DNA from: Enterococcus sp. RIT-PI-f | GTDB taxonomy: Bacteria; Bacillota; Bacilli; Lactobacillales; Enterococcaceae | Direction: 5' to 3' | NCBI RefSeq assembly: GCF_001297065.1 | Contig: NZ_LHOX01000018.1 | Coordinates: forward strand, 372,001-436,000 | Length of the DNA: 64,000 nt | Part shown: piece by piece, positions 48,837 through 57,351 of the stretch | Numbering within the stretch: position 1 is the stretch's first letter | Layout: the number at the start of each line of letters is the position of its first letter | Program-made: the position numbers and the translations under genes | The notes under the pieces: model-generated | The model's input: the letters and a program-made list of their open reading frames with translations, nothing else | The model's database searches: none | What the model was told of the DNA's origin: nothing

Positions 48837-49124
48837 TTGAAAAAATACCATGTTATTAGTGCTAAAAATTTTGGATTTGAAAGTGAATTGGGTGATGGGA
48901 CATATGATTATTTCGTATACCCTGAAGAAAATTTTAGTCAAAGTGATGTGATGAATTTGTATGTTGAAGTTACAAAATATACAACTAAAAACAACAATGA
49001 GTATCCTTATACGCCATATGAATATCAGGGAACACAGTATTGTAGTGAATTATATGGAAAACAATACTATGAAATCTTGTATAATGGAATATTTGACGAA
49101 GACAAAGCTCCGTTAATTCCATAA
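48837..49124 (+). CDS. Hypothetical or remnant ORF, 95 residues
   Basis: An AT-rich open frame starting only with TTG, without a recognisable ribosome site and with a stop a few codons upstream. The product is Tyr-rich (YDYFVYPEE, YPYTPYEYQG) and not recognised. It may be the 3' end of a broken gene brought in with the island rather than a functional gene. Confidence 0.35.
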   Translation: MKKYHVISAKNFGFESELGDGTYDYFVYPEENFSQSDVMNLYVEVTKYTTKNNNEYPYTPYEYQGTQYCSELYGKQYYEILYNGIFDEDKAPLIP

Positions 49125-49261
49125 CCTATATATTTCAAATTCACAATCACATACGGTCAGCGAATTAAAAAAGGAACGATTCAAACTGAGACACAGCACA
49201 GGGCCAACTTTAATAAGTATTGTAAAAACGAGTTTACAGCGGTAAATATGCCATGTCGAGT

Positions 49262-49482
49262 TTTGTGAGATGCGCACATTTTGGTGACATTTATCGGAGA
49301 ATACATTGGAACAATCAGGATTATAAGTCGGTGGTATGGCGAGCGTTAGCCGGATGGAAAAAGGGAAATTAGGATGCCAGTCGATGGCCATGCGAGAAGA
49401 TGTTCTTCAGCAAGCGGTAATCACCCCCGTGAATGAGGTGTATCGATGCAATAAGCCAATCATACCGATATTGCAGGAATAA
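49262..49482 (+). pseudogene. Decayed large serine recombinase, C-terminal fragment
   Basis: Reading from 49262 gives FVRCAHFGDIYRRIHWNN then SVVWRALAGWKKGN and a stop; the zinc-ribbon region of serine recombinases usually reads CGDIYRRIxW...SIVWRC. A second frame from 49390 gives MREDVLQQAVIT and NEVY, matching the following LxxAVxxAIN helix. So at least one frameshift, one stop, and loss of the expected cysteines. The catalytic N-terminus is absent. The flanks (49125-49261, 49483-49680) hold no clear gene and may be further decayed parts. Confidence 0.65.
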
Positions 49483-49680
49483 TAGTCTTTGATGAAAAAG
49501 CTGGTTGTTGAGTTCGAATCAGGGATTTAGATTGAGGTCGAAATATAATGAGATGGCTAAGCCCATGATTCTGGCGGTAGAGTTACGGGTTTCTATTGTT
49601 TTTAGTCATTAGAAATGGGATAGTAAATATATGGAATTAATTGTATGCTAATTGTTTAGAGGGTAACTAGAATTATTATA

Positions 49681-51507
49681 ATGGGGCGTAATCACATGAC
49701 AAGGGTTGATTTAGATAAAATAGAAATTGAAAATAAAATTGATTCAATTGAATCTATTGATATTTATAATAACGGCAATTATATTGGCCGCTATAAACTC
49801 GAAAAACAGGATGCAATAACTGAGCTTCCAATACAAAAGGTGTTGGCATCAGGGAATCGTTATTACGTACCTGCTTATCAACGAGGATATAGATGGACTT
49901 CCAATCAGGTGAATCAGCTCATGAACGACATATGGACGTGGGATGAAAATGCTAAATATTCCTTACAGCCAATAGTGATTTCACAAATGGATGATGGCAG
50001 AATTGAACTTGTAGATGGACAACAAAGGCTCACTACTATATTTATTATATTGCGCGCAGTAGGATTGTCCGCCAAAGATTTAAGCTATCAAATTGAATAT
50101 CAAACAAGAGAGAGAACTGAAGAATTCTTAAACAATCACCTTGATGATTCAATTGGCAGTGCTGAAAATATAGATTGGTATCATATGAATCAATGCTACG
50201 AAACCGCAAAAAGCTTTTTTGAATTAATTGATAAATCTAATAGCAGTACTAAAAATGCAAAAAAATGGTTAGATAAGCTTATAGATAAAGAAAAAGGTGC
50301 TTTTTTTATTCAATATCAAATTTTAAAAGAAATTGATGATCGTACTGTTGAACAAATATTTACGGGTTTGAATGCAGGTAAAATCCCGCTGACAAATTCA
50401 GAGCTCGTAAAAGCGTTGATATTAAGAGAACAAAACTTCAAAACGGAGAATTACCAAAACGAATTTATCGAGATAGCCCAAGAATGGGATCGTATTGAAA
50501 AGAGACTTCAAGAATTGAATTTCTGGGCTTGGTTAGGACAGGATCCTCAGGATGATTCACCTCATATAGATTTCGTGTTAGATATTGTCGCTGATATAAT
50601 TAATGTGAGCCAGGAATATAAACTGGACAAAAGTTCATACCAAGAACTTTATAGTTACAATGTAATAAACAAATATCTCAATTCTAATTCTGATATAGTT
50701 TCTAAGTTTTGGCGTATGGTAAAACAATGTTTTATGACATTTGAAGATTGGTATTCGGATAATGAAGATTATCATTTAATAGGATATTTATCATTGACAA
50801 ATGCTAAGAAAAATATCATTAAAGAACTCTATATTGGTTATTTAAAAACATACGATGATAGAGTGAAAAATAAAATTCCAAAAATTGATTTCGAGTTTTT
50901 ATCTTATGAATCTAAAGATGTGAGAGATATATTATTATTGTTTAATATCGTTACTTGCATCCAAACAAAAAACAGATTCCGATTTGATGATTATGTAAAT
51001 GGGGAATATGATGTGGAGCATATATCTCCTCATAGCGGTTTTGATAGAATCAGAAAAAGATCTGAAAGAGTAGCTTGGGTTGAAGCGATTAAGAATTCTG
51101 GCCTTATTATGTTTGAAAAACTAGATTTTTATGACATTTTGGATAAGATAGATGACACTTATCAATTTAATGAATTTTATAAAAAAGTAGTTGGGTTAAC
51201 TAAAACAGAGCCATGGGGTGAAGAAAGTACAAATCGCATAGGAAACTTGTGTTTACTAGATGCAGAAACTAATCGCGGATATGGTAATAAGCCATTTCCA
51301 CTTAAGTTAAAAGAAATTATTAGGGTAGATAAGACCCAGTCAAAATATTTGTTACCTACAACAAAAAATGTATTTTTAAAATACTATTCGAATCTCAATG
51401 TGAATAATTTGACATGGGAGGAAAAAGACGCAGAAGAATATGAAGTAGTAATCAGAGAAACAATAAATAACTACTTTGGATGGGAGAACCTAGATTTTGA
51501 AGAGTGA
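49681..51507 (+). CDS. DUF262/DUF1524 (GmrSD-like) protein, first of a pair
   Basis: A 608-residue protein. DUF262 (ParB/GmrS-like nucleotide-hydrolysing) motifs: VPAYQRGYRWT near 57-67 and VDGQQRLTTIF at 111-121. The C-terminal part has DVEHISPHSG (His447), the DUF1524 HNH-like signature, and later NRIGNLCLLDAETNRGYGN, typical of that domain. Family precedent: GmrSD restricts glucosylated phage DNA and SspE acts on phosphorothioate systems. AT-rich codon use differs from the flanking core genes. ATG 49681 or 49696 may start; ribosome sites are weak. It overlaps the next gene by 11 bp. Anti-phage function is inferred. Confidence 0.82.
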   Translation: MGRNHMTRVDLDKIEIENKIDSIESIDIYNNGNYIGRYKLEKQDAITELPIQKVLASGNRYYVPAYQRGYRWTSNQVNQLMNDIWTWDENAKYSLQPIVISQMDDGRIELVDGQQRLTTIFIILRAVGLSAKDLSYQIEYQTRERTEEFLNNHLDDSIGSAENIDWYHMNQCYETAKSFFELIDKSNSSTKNAKKWLDKLIDKEKGAFFIQYQILKEIDDRTVEQIFTGLNAGKIPLTNSELVKALILREQNFKTENYQNEFIEIAQEWDRIEKRLQELNFWAWLGQDPQDDSPHIDFVLDIVADIINVSQEYKLDKSSYQELYSYNVINKYLNSNSDIVSKFWRMVKQCFMTFEDWYSDNEDYHLIGYLSLTNAKKNIIKELYIGYLKTYDDRVKNKIPKIDFEFLSYESKDVRDILLLFNIVTCIQTKNRFRFDDYVNGEYDVEHISPHSGFDRIRKRSERVAWVEAIKNSGLIMFEKLDFYDILDKIDDTYQFNEFYKKVVGLTKTEPWGEESTNRIGNLCLLDAETNRGYGNKPFPLKLKEIIRVDKTQSKYLLPTTKNVFLKYYSNLNVNNLTWEEKDAEEYEVVIRETINNYFGWENLDFEE

Positions 51508-53563
51508 AGAAAAGCTGAATCTGAAAGGACTTCTAAAAGATAAAGTGATAATACCTGCAATTCAAAGAGACTATGCTTTTGGAAGAAAAAATTTTGAAGC
51601 CACACAAAAAAGAAAAAATTTTATTGCCAATTTAGTTAATGTGGTTAATGGCAAGCAAAACAAGTTACATCTGGATTTTGTCTATGGGAAAAAAATGGGT
51701 GAGACTTTTATCCCTTTAGATGGGCAACAACGAATCACAACACTATGGTTATTAAGCGTATATTTATCTAAAAAAAATAAGGTGGATGATAGCATTCTTG
51801 AACAGTTTAGTTATGCTACAAGGACAGACACAAGAGAGTTTTGTGAGTCACTTATTACAGAGGATTGGAATCCCGATGAAGTATCAGTTGAATACTTTCA
51901 AAAACAAAAATGGTTTTTTAACTCTTGGCGTTATGATCCAACAATTTCTGGAATGCTGGTTGTATTAGAAGAGATTCATGAACAGCTGCTTGATGGTGGA
52001 GATTATAGAAAAATGAAAAATATTACCTTTTCTTTTTTAGATGTTGATGAACTAGGTCAACCAGAAGAATTGTATGTCAAAATGAATTCGAGAGGAAAAC
52101 AATTATCAGAGTGGGATAATTTCAAGGCTGAACTATTTGAACTCCCATCGTCTAATAGATATAAAGAATGGATAGATACAGAATTTTTAGATTATTTTTG
52201 GAGAATTGGGTATGATGGTGAAGATAAGGCAGCATATACAGAAAAACGAATGTTAAGATTCTTTTTTTTAAATTTGTTTATAGTTCGAATATTGTCATCA
52301 GAAAGTACGGAATCTTCAGCAGATGAAATTCTGAATCAAATCCGTGCTAACTGGAAATGTATGGTTAATGAAGATTTTCTGTCATCACTTCACCATTTTA
52401 TCGAACTTTTGAAATCTAAATCTGAAGATATAAAAGACTATCAATCAACTAGATTTGAGTCTATCCGCTTTGATGAACTCATGACGATTTTAACAAATAA
52501 AGATATTGATGGTTTTACTGCGGATTTAGATTTATATTTCTCATATTGGTGCTATTTAAGTCAAGTTGATAATGAATCATTTAATATAGAAGAGTTATTT
52601 AATGTGATTAGGATCACCTCAAATTTTGAAGAAAGCTATAGAAAATATGTTGAGGTGACAAGACCAGCGTTAAAAGCTTTTAAAACAGCGATAGAGTGGC
52701 CAGAAGGAATCTTAGATTGGTTTGCTAACGGAGATTTAAGTTCTATTACATTTGGCGCAAGGTCGGATGAACAAAAATATGAAGAAGTAATCAAGGCTAA
52801 GCTCTTACTAGGAGAGGATGGAAATGAGTGGAAAGATCTAATATATTTATCTGAAATGCATCCATACTTTAAAGGAACGATTGGTTGGTTATTGAGATTA
52901 AGCGATAGAAATATTGAAAATTTCAAGAACTATTCTAATTGGATGCTTTATAAGTTCGATGAAAATGGGCTTAAAGATAGAACGGAGATCGCCGAAATGT
53001 TGAAATATTCGGATATTCGAGTTAACCGTTTCTTTCCTAAAAATAATTCGGATGTTAAGGATAGTTATCGTGATTGGTCTTGGAAACGTTACTTCCGCGA
53101 ACGAGGATACAAAGAGAAGTTAGAGAGTTATATCAATATTGATTGGATGAAAGAGTGGTACGCTAAGGAATTTATTGATATTAGTACCCTGGATAATTGG
53201 AGACAATGGGTAATCAATTATCCTAAAATATTAAATCATATAGGGGCTATCGATGTAGAAGATGGCACGATTTTTGGTTTGGTTTGGCGAGTGAGGGCAT
53301 TTAATTCTAATAAGTATAGTATTCCGATCTTAGTTGCTAAATGCTATATTGGAGGATTTGAATATTATGGTAATATGAATGCTAAGGAAAATACAGTAAC
53401 TCTTGAAAAAGATAAGATTAGGTTATCTTTTGATAATGCTAAAAATGAATTTCTGATTTTAAGTGAGGAAGAAATTATATCGAGGATTTCTGTAATTCAG
53501 ATAAATGAGTCGATTGAAAAGCTTCAAGGTTTTCTTAACGGAGCCAGTAATTTGGGTAATTGA
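51497..53563 (+). CDS. DUF262 protein, second of a pair
   Basis: A 688-residue protein with N-terminal DUF262 motifs IPAIQRDYAFGR (about 19-30) and LDGQQRITTLW (74-84), later KMNSRGKQLSEWDNFKAELFE, which is typical of DUF262 proteins. No clear HxxP/HNH motif of DUF1524 is visible in the C-terminal half, unlike its partner. The start is TTG at 51497, after GGGAGA, inside the partner's last codons, so the two are translationally coupled. The pairing suggests a two-subunit complex with one nuclease-bearing member. Not similar to the partner outside the N-terminal domain. Confidence 0.82.
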   Translation: MKSEEKLNLKGLLKDKVIIPAIQRDYAFGRKNFEATQKRKNFIANLVNVVNGKQNKLHLDFVYGKKMGETFIPLDGQQRITTLWLLSVYLSKKNKVDDSILEQFSYATRTDTREFCESLITEDWNPDEVSVEYFQKQKWFFNSWRYDPTISGMLVVLEEIHEQLLDGGDYRKMKNITFSFLDVDELGQPEELYVKMNSRGKQLSEWDNFKAELFELPSSNRYKEWIDTEFLDYFWRIGYDGEDKAAYTEKRMLRFFFLNLFIVRILSSESTESSADEILNQIRANWKCMVNEDFLSSLHHFIELLKSKSEDIKDYQSTRFESIRFDELMTILTNKDIDGFTADLDLYFSYWCYLSQVDNESFNIEELFNVIRITSNFEESYRKYVEVTRPALKAFKTAIEWPEGILDWFANGDLSSITFGARSDEQKYEEVIKAKLLLGEDGNEWKDLIYLSEMHPYFKGTIGWLLRLSDRNIENFKNYSNWMLYKFDENGLKDRTEIAEMLKYSDIRVNRFFPKNNSDVKDSYRDWSWKRYFRERGYKEKLESYINIDWMKEWYAKEFIDISTLDNWRQWVINYPKILNHIGAIDVEDGTIFGLVWRVRAFNSNKYSIPILVAKCYIGGFEYYGNMNAKENTVTLEKDKIRLSFDNAKNEFLILSEEEIISRISVIQINESIEKLQGFLNGASNLGN

Positions 53564-53674
53564 TTGATTACGACCAATGTCATAATCAATAGATCTTTTC
53601 CCGTCGAGTGTTGACATCAATCTCATTGCCTCCGGTGAAGCGGTTACGCTAGACTAGATAGAAAAAATAAGCTG

Positions 53675-54000
53675 TGTACAATAAATCAAAACACCCTGCA
53701 AGGATTTTTCTTGTCAAAAGTCAACGTAGAACCTACTTAAAAGAATTCAAAAAAACAAGTCGTCGATCTCTATCTTGCAGGAAAGCCACATGTTGAGATT
53801 ATTTGAGACTGCGAACTTACCGTCTCTGCCATTGATAAATGGGTCAATCAAGTCCAAACCACTGGTTCGTTTAAGGAAAAAGAGAACATTACTCCTGAAC
53901 AGGCAGAATTGATTGCGCTTCGGATGAAAAATAAACAACTCGAAATGGTTGCCATTCCAGGATTTAAAAAAAGCAACTTAAGGTTGAACTAGACACGATT
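53675..54000 (+). mobile_element. IS3-family relic, decayed orfA
   Basis: The frames read RRTYLKEFKK then, after a +1/-1 shift, KKQVVDLYLAGKPHVEII, a stop, CELTVSAIDKWVNQVQTTG, and ITPEQAELIALRMKNKQLEM. This is the helix-turn-helix and leucine-zipper start of an IS3-family transposase subunit A. TGTACA...CACCCTGCAAGG at about 53675-53702 may be the left end. orfB is absent. The preceding 110 bp hold nothing clear. Confidence 0.75.
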
Positions 54001-54054
54001 TTTGAAAAAAAGTAAAGTTTTGTTGTTATGTTAAGACCAACGAAAGGAGACGCC

Positions 54055-54675
54055 ATGCACGAAATAGTCTTCAAAGAAGAAAATTTCAATATCGTACGTA
54101 CCTCTTTTGTGCAGCGAGGTGTCATTCAACCGAAAGTATATACGTGGTATATTCTTCATTCAGATAGACATCGTATTTTTAAAGGGACAATGGCGCGAAT
54201 CAAAGTGGGCGAATCACAAAAAAAAATCTATATTGAAGATCTCTCTTACGATATTCATGCCCCGAAAATGTATAAAAGGCTCCCATTGGTTCATGCCCAA
54301 CCTAGCTGGCAAATTCAATTGATATGTCAATGTTTGCTCAAAAAAGGTATTGTAGTTCATCGAGAACGTGCTTTTAAAGGTTTAAAAAATCAGTTTGACA
54401 AAAGTCTTTTAATCGATATTTCTTTCCAAATCAATGAGCGATGGTACTTTATTGAATACCACGGTGTGCAACATTATTTTAAGAAGGGTGTGAAGTTACA
54501 GCGTTTCAGAAATATACTTAGAAACATGGAAGTCAAAAGAGAATGGTGTCATGAGAACCAGATTCCCTATTTGGAAATTCCTTTTTTTAGGCAAAATGAT
54601 ATCACTGAAATCTTAGAAACATTCATAGCCGATATTCTTGAAGATGATTTAGAACAAAAGAAGCTTGATGTATAG
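54055..54675 (+). CDS. Putative endonuclease-like protein (PD-(D/E)XK or Vsr-type fold)
   Basis: A 206-residue protein. The C-terminal half has RERAF (Glu104), LLIDISFQI (Asp121) and FIEYHGVQHY (Glu134, His136, Gln139, His140), then KREWCHENQIPYLEIPFF. This E...D...ExHGxQH series and the closing helix-strand resemble Vsr-like/DUF559 and phage-type endonucleases, where the D and E/H residues bind metal. The N-terminal half is not recognised. The ATG at 54055 has AAAGGAGACGCC. It stands between an IS3 relic and an AraC gene inside the island. The nuclease call is from pattern only. Confidence 0.55.
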   Translation: MHEIVFKEENFNIVRTSFVQRGVIQPKVYTWYILHSDRHRIFKGTMARIKVGESQKKIYIEDLSYDIHAPKMYKRLPLVHAQPSWQIQLICQCLLKKGIVVHRERAFKGLKNQFDKSLLIDISFQINERWYFIEYHGVQHYFKKGVKLQRFRNILRNMEVKREWCHENQIPYLEIPFFRQNDITEILETFIADILEDDLEQKKLDV

Positions 54676-54784
54676 AAATAGGTGTCCGTATGATTTTTAT
54701 TAGAAAACCTTACTATATTTTGCATGATTAGTGAGGAAATAACGGAAAATGTCATATAGACTAGAAGGAGAAGGGGTGAAGAGA

Positions 54785-55681
54785 ATGGAATGGATTCAAC
54801 AACTAAATACAACGATTGACTATATTGAAGGTCATTTGAATGATGAGATAAATTATGAAGCGTTAGCCAAACTCGCTGATTGCTCATCGTTTCACTATCA
54901 AAGGATGTTTGCCTATATGGCAGGCGTGCCACTTTCCGAATACATTAGGCGTAGGCGGATGACGAGGGCCGCAATTGATTTGCAAAATGGAGATAAAGTG
55001 ATCGATGTTGCTTTGAGATACGGCTATTCATCACCTACATCTTTTAATCGTGCGTTTCAGAGTGTTCATCTGATTGCACCTTCGTTGGCCAAAAAGAAAG
55101 GTGTCCCACTTAAATCTTTTCCGCCTATTCGTTTTCAAATATCTATTAAAGGAGCGGAAGAGATGAAATATAGAATTGAAGAAAAAGAAGCTTTTCAAAT
55201 TGTAGGAAGATCAATCCCTTTATCGAAGAACATTGAAGAGAATTTCAATGTAGTTCCTAAAATGTGGGAACAAGCTGCCAGTGACGGTACGCTTTCAACA
55301 TTAATGACTTACATGAATCAACAACCGATGGGCGTTTTGGGCGTTAGTGTCTGTAATCATCTTGAAGAATGGCGGTATTATATTGCTGTTTCCAGTGATA
55401 TAACGCCATTAGAAGATTTTGAATCTTACCAGGTTCCCGCATCAATTTGGGCTATCTTTGAGGGAAAAGGTACAGGAGAGTCTATTCAAGAACTTGAAAA
55501 AAGAATCATCACCGAATGGCTGCCGTCTTCTGGTTATGAATATGGGCAAGCGGCTGATATTGAAGTGTATCTTGATCCAGATCCTCAAAATACAACTTAT
55601 GAAGTGTGGCTGCCTGTTGAGCAAAAAAATAGAGATGAAACCAGTTTGATGGATTCAGACAAAACAAAGGAGATGTCATAA
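54785..55681 (+). CDS. AraC-family regulator with GyrI-like effector domain
   Basis: A 298-residue protein: two helix-turn-helix motifs in the first 105 residues (YEALAKLADCSSFHYQRMFAYM and VIDVALRYGYSSPTSFNRAF), then a GyrI-like small-molecule-binding domain from about 130 (MKYRIEEKEAFQIVGRSIPLS... to EVWLPVE). Proteins of this architecture (Rob/SoxS-like with GyrI domain) often sense drugs or toxins. ATG 54785 follows AAGGGGTG; an upstream ATG at 54749 is possible. It is coupled to the next gene by a TAATG overlap. Confidence 0.88.
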   Translation: MEWIQQLNTTIDYIEGHLNDEINYEALAKLADCSSFHYQRMFAYMAGVPLSEYIRRRRMTRAAIDLQNGDKVIDVALRYGYSSPTSFNRAFQSVHLIAPSLAKKKGVPLKSFPPIRFQISIKGAEEMKYRIEEKEAFQIVGRSIPLSKNIEENFNVVPKMWEQAASDGTLSTLMTYMNQQPMGVLGVSVCNHLEEWRYYIAVSSDITPLEDFESYQVPASIWAIFEGKGTGESIQELEKRIITEWLPSSGYEYGQAADIEVYLDPDPQNTTYEVWLPVEQKNRDETSLMDSDKTKEMS

Positions 55682-56142
55682 TGACAGTTAGCCAATGGTA
55701 TCAAGGAAAAGAAGGGGCTGCCGAGCATTTGGTTTATCTGAGCAAGGAAGGAAAAGAGCTTGAAAAATTGCTGAACAACAAAAAAACGATGATCATCCGA
55801 GGTGCTGCAGGTCGAAAAGTGCCTTTAGGCGGTCGGGCAAAAGTGGGTGATCGGGTTTATTTTGTTGAAACAGGAGGAAGTTTACTGGTCCAGTATCGTG
55901 GCATCATTAGTAAGGTCATTGAAACAGAGAAATTGACTGTCGATGAATCATTAGCTTTTGTAGATACTTATCAACCAGAATTAAATCTTTCAACAGAGCA
56001 GATCAAGCGATGGGCTGGCAAGAAGTTTTTAGCTGTGTATCAGATTTCCGGTTTGGAAGAAATACCAGCATTTAGGTACCGACGAGATAAGAATATGGAT
56101 GATTGGGTAATCACTAAAGTGATTGAAGAGATTAAAGAATGA
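55681..56142 (+). CDS. Hypothetical protein, possibly PUA/ASCH-like fold
   Basis: A 153-residue protein. TMIIRGAAGRKVPLGGRAKVGDRVYFVE, then QYRGIISKVIETEKL and KFLAVYQISGLEEI, give the beta-strand spacing and the GDRVYF turn common to PUA/ASCH-like RNA-binding domains, but the family is not identified with certainty. It overlaps the AraC gene by one base and is thus co-translated with it. Possible role: target or accessory of the regulator; not shown by sequence. Confidence 0.6.
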   Translation: MTVSQWYQGKEGAAEHLVYLSKEGKELEKLLNNKKTMIIRGAAGRKVPLGGRAKVGDRVYFVETGGSLLVQYRGIISKVIETEKLTVDESLAFVDTYQPELNLSTEQIKRWAGKKFLAVYQISGLEEIPAFRYRRDKNMDDWVITKVIEEIKE

Positions 56143-56151
56143 AATTGTGGA

Positions 56152-56358
56152 ATGGAGCCATCGGAACGTGGAACGAATGAACGACATAATGGTATGATTC
56201 GCCGTTTTATTTCTAAAGGTACTGAAATGCGAATGGTTTATCGGCTGCACATCAAATGTGTGGAAAATTGGATGAATCAGTTGCCTAAAAAAATATTAGA
56301 CTACCCAACGCCAAGACAGGTTTTTCAAGCGGAAGCAGCGAATCTATTAGCTGCTTGA
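56152..56358 (+). pseudogene. IS30-family transposase C-terminal relic
   Basis: SERGTNERHNGMIRRFISKGTEM then VENWMNQLPKKILDYPTPRQVFQAE is the C-terminal end of an IS30-family transposase, including the catalytic Glu region (ERGTNERHNG). Everything before that is missing. The 410 bp to abiEi hold the end of the element, possibly near 56490-56510 (GTTGTTCTTGCAATTTATCC), and otherwise AT-rich sequence without a gene. Confidence 0.8.
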
Positions 56359-56672
56359 CCTTGGGCCTCCTGTGGTGTGTAACTAGTCTGGGAAGCCTGA
56401 CGATGCCAGCCTGTCCTAGTCAGACTATCACATCAAACTCAACATCAAGGAGCACTATGTTTACTCAATAACATGATGTATTCGTTGGGGGCTAAGTTGT
56501 TCTTGCAATTTATCCTAATTGGATATCTCTTTTTCTATACTTTTTCATAAAAAAATAGTGTTGTAGAAATAGAAGGTTTTGCTACGGGAAGTGGCAAGAC
56601 CTTTTTTTATTCATTTGATTTTGCCTTCTCCATATGCAATATGACCATGAAAGTAAATCTTAAAAAGTATAA

Positions 56673-56743
56673 GCTAACAAACAAGAGGAATGTTAGCTTT
56701 TAATTTTCGCAAATATGTGCTAACATATAGGAATAATGTTAGC
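56673..56743 (+). promoter_or_regulatory. Twin inverted repeats upstream of abiEi
   Basis: Two copies of GCTAACA-N11-TGTTAGC at 56673-56697 and 56719-56743, 46 bp apart start to start, each followed by TTT(T)AATTTT. Established: AbiEi of Streptococcus agalactiae binds two inverted repeats in its own promoter. The geometry supports the same negative autoregulation here. Confidence 0.8.
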
Positions 56744-56769
56744 TTTAATTTTGACAAGGAGGTGTTCTC

Positions 56770-57351
56770 ATGTCAGCAAAGGAAGATATAATAGATAAAA
56801 ATCAAGGTTATATTACATTCAACCAAATAAGAGAGGCTGGCGTACCTTACTCTGTTATTCGAAGAAAGCTTGATTCTGGTGAACTAGAAAAAGAGGAGAG
56901 AGGTATTTATCGAAAGCCCGATGTTTATGTTGATGAGTTGTACACACTTCAGTATCGCTATCCTAAGGGCATCTATTCTCTTGAAACGGCGCTTTGGTTA
57001 CATGGTTTGTCGCTAACAGTTCCATTTGAACCCGTGATGAGTTTTCCTTATGGAACTAATACCAAACTGATTAAGGAAGTGGGTATCAAACCGATAGTTC
57101 TCCGTTCAAATTATGAAGAAGGAATCGTAGAAGTACAAACGCCTGGGGGACAGATGGTCCGTGTTTATGATATTGAAAGAACTTTAACTGAGAGCCTACG
57201 AGGCGTTTATAAAATGGACGTTCAAATAATTGCTCCGTCATTTAAGATGTATGCAGCCCAAGAGAAAATCAACTATTCCAAGTTGATTAAGTATGCTAAG
57301 TTATTTAAAGTAGAAAAAAAAGTTCAGTCTTACTTGGAGGTGTTAGAATGA
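56770..57351 (+). CDS. abiEi: Type IV antitoxin AbiEi
   Basis: A 193-residue antitoxin/repressor with an N-terminal winged helix (ITFNQIREAGVPYSVIRRKLDSGELEKEERGIYRK) and a C-terminal AbiEi-type domain (GIYSLETALWLHGL, DIERTLTESLRG). The family neutralises the toxin by transcriptional repression and effects on the cell rather than by direct binding. AAGGAGGTGTTCTC precedes the ATG. It overlaps abiEii by 4 bases (ATGA). Confidence 0.9.
   Translation: MSAKEDIIDKNQGYITFNQIREAGVPYSVIRRKLDSGELEKEERGIYRKPDVYVDELYTLQYRYPKGIYSLETALWLHGLSLTVPFEPVMSFPYGTNTKLIKEVGIKPIVLRSNYEEGIVEVQTPGGQMVRVYDIERTLTESLRGVYKMDVQIIAPSFKMYAAQEKINYSKLIKYAKLFKVEKKVQSYLEVLE

Noticed and set aside
49113-49391. 92-residue minus-strand ORF
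   Set aside because: No ribosome site or domain, and it lies antisense to the recombinase remains, whose fragments match a known family.
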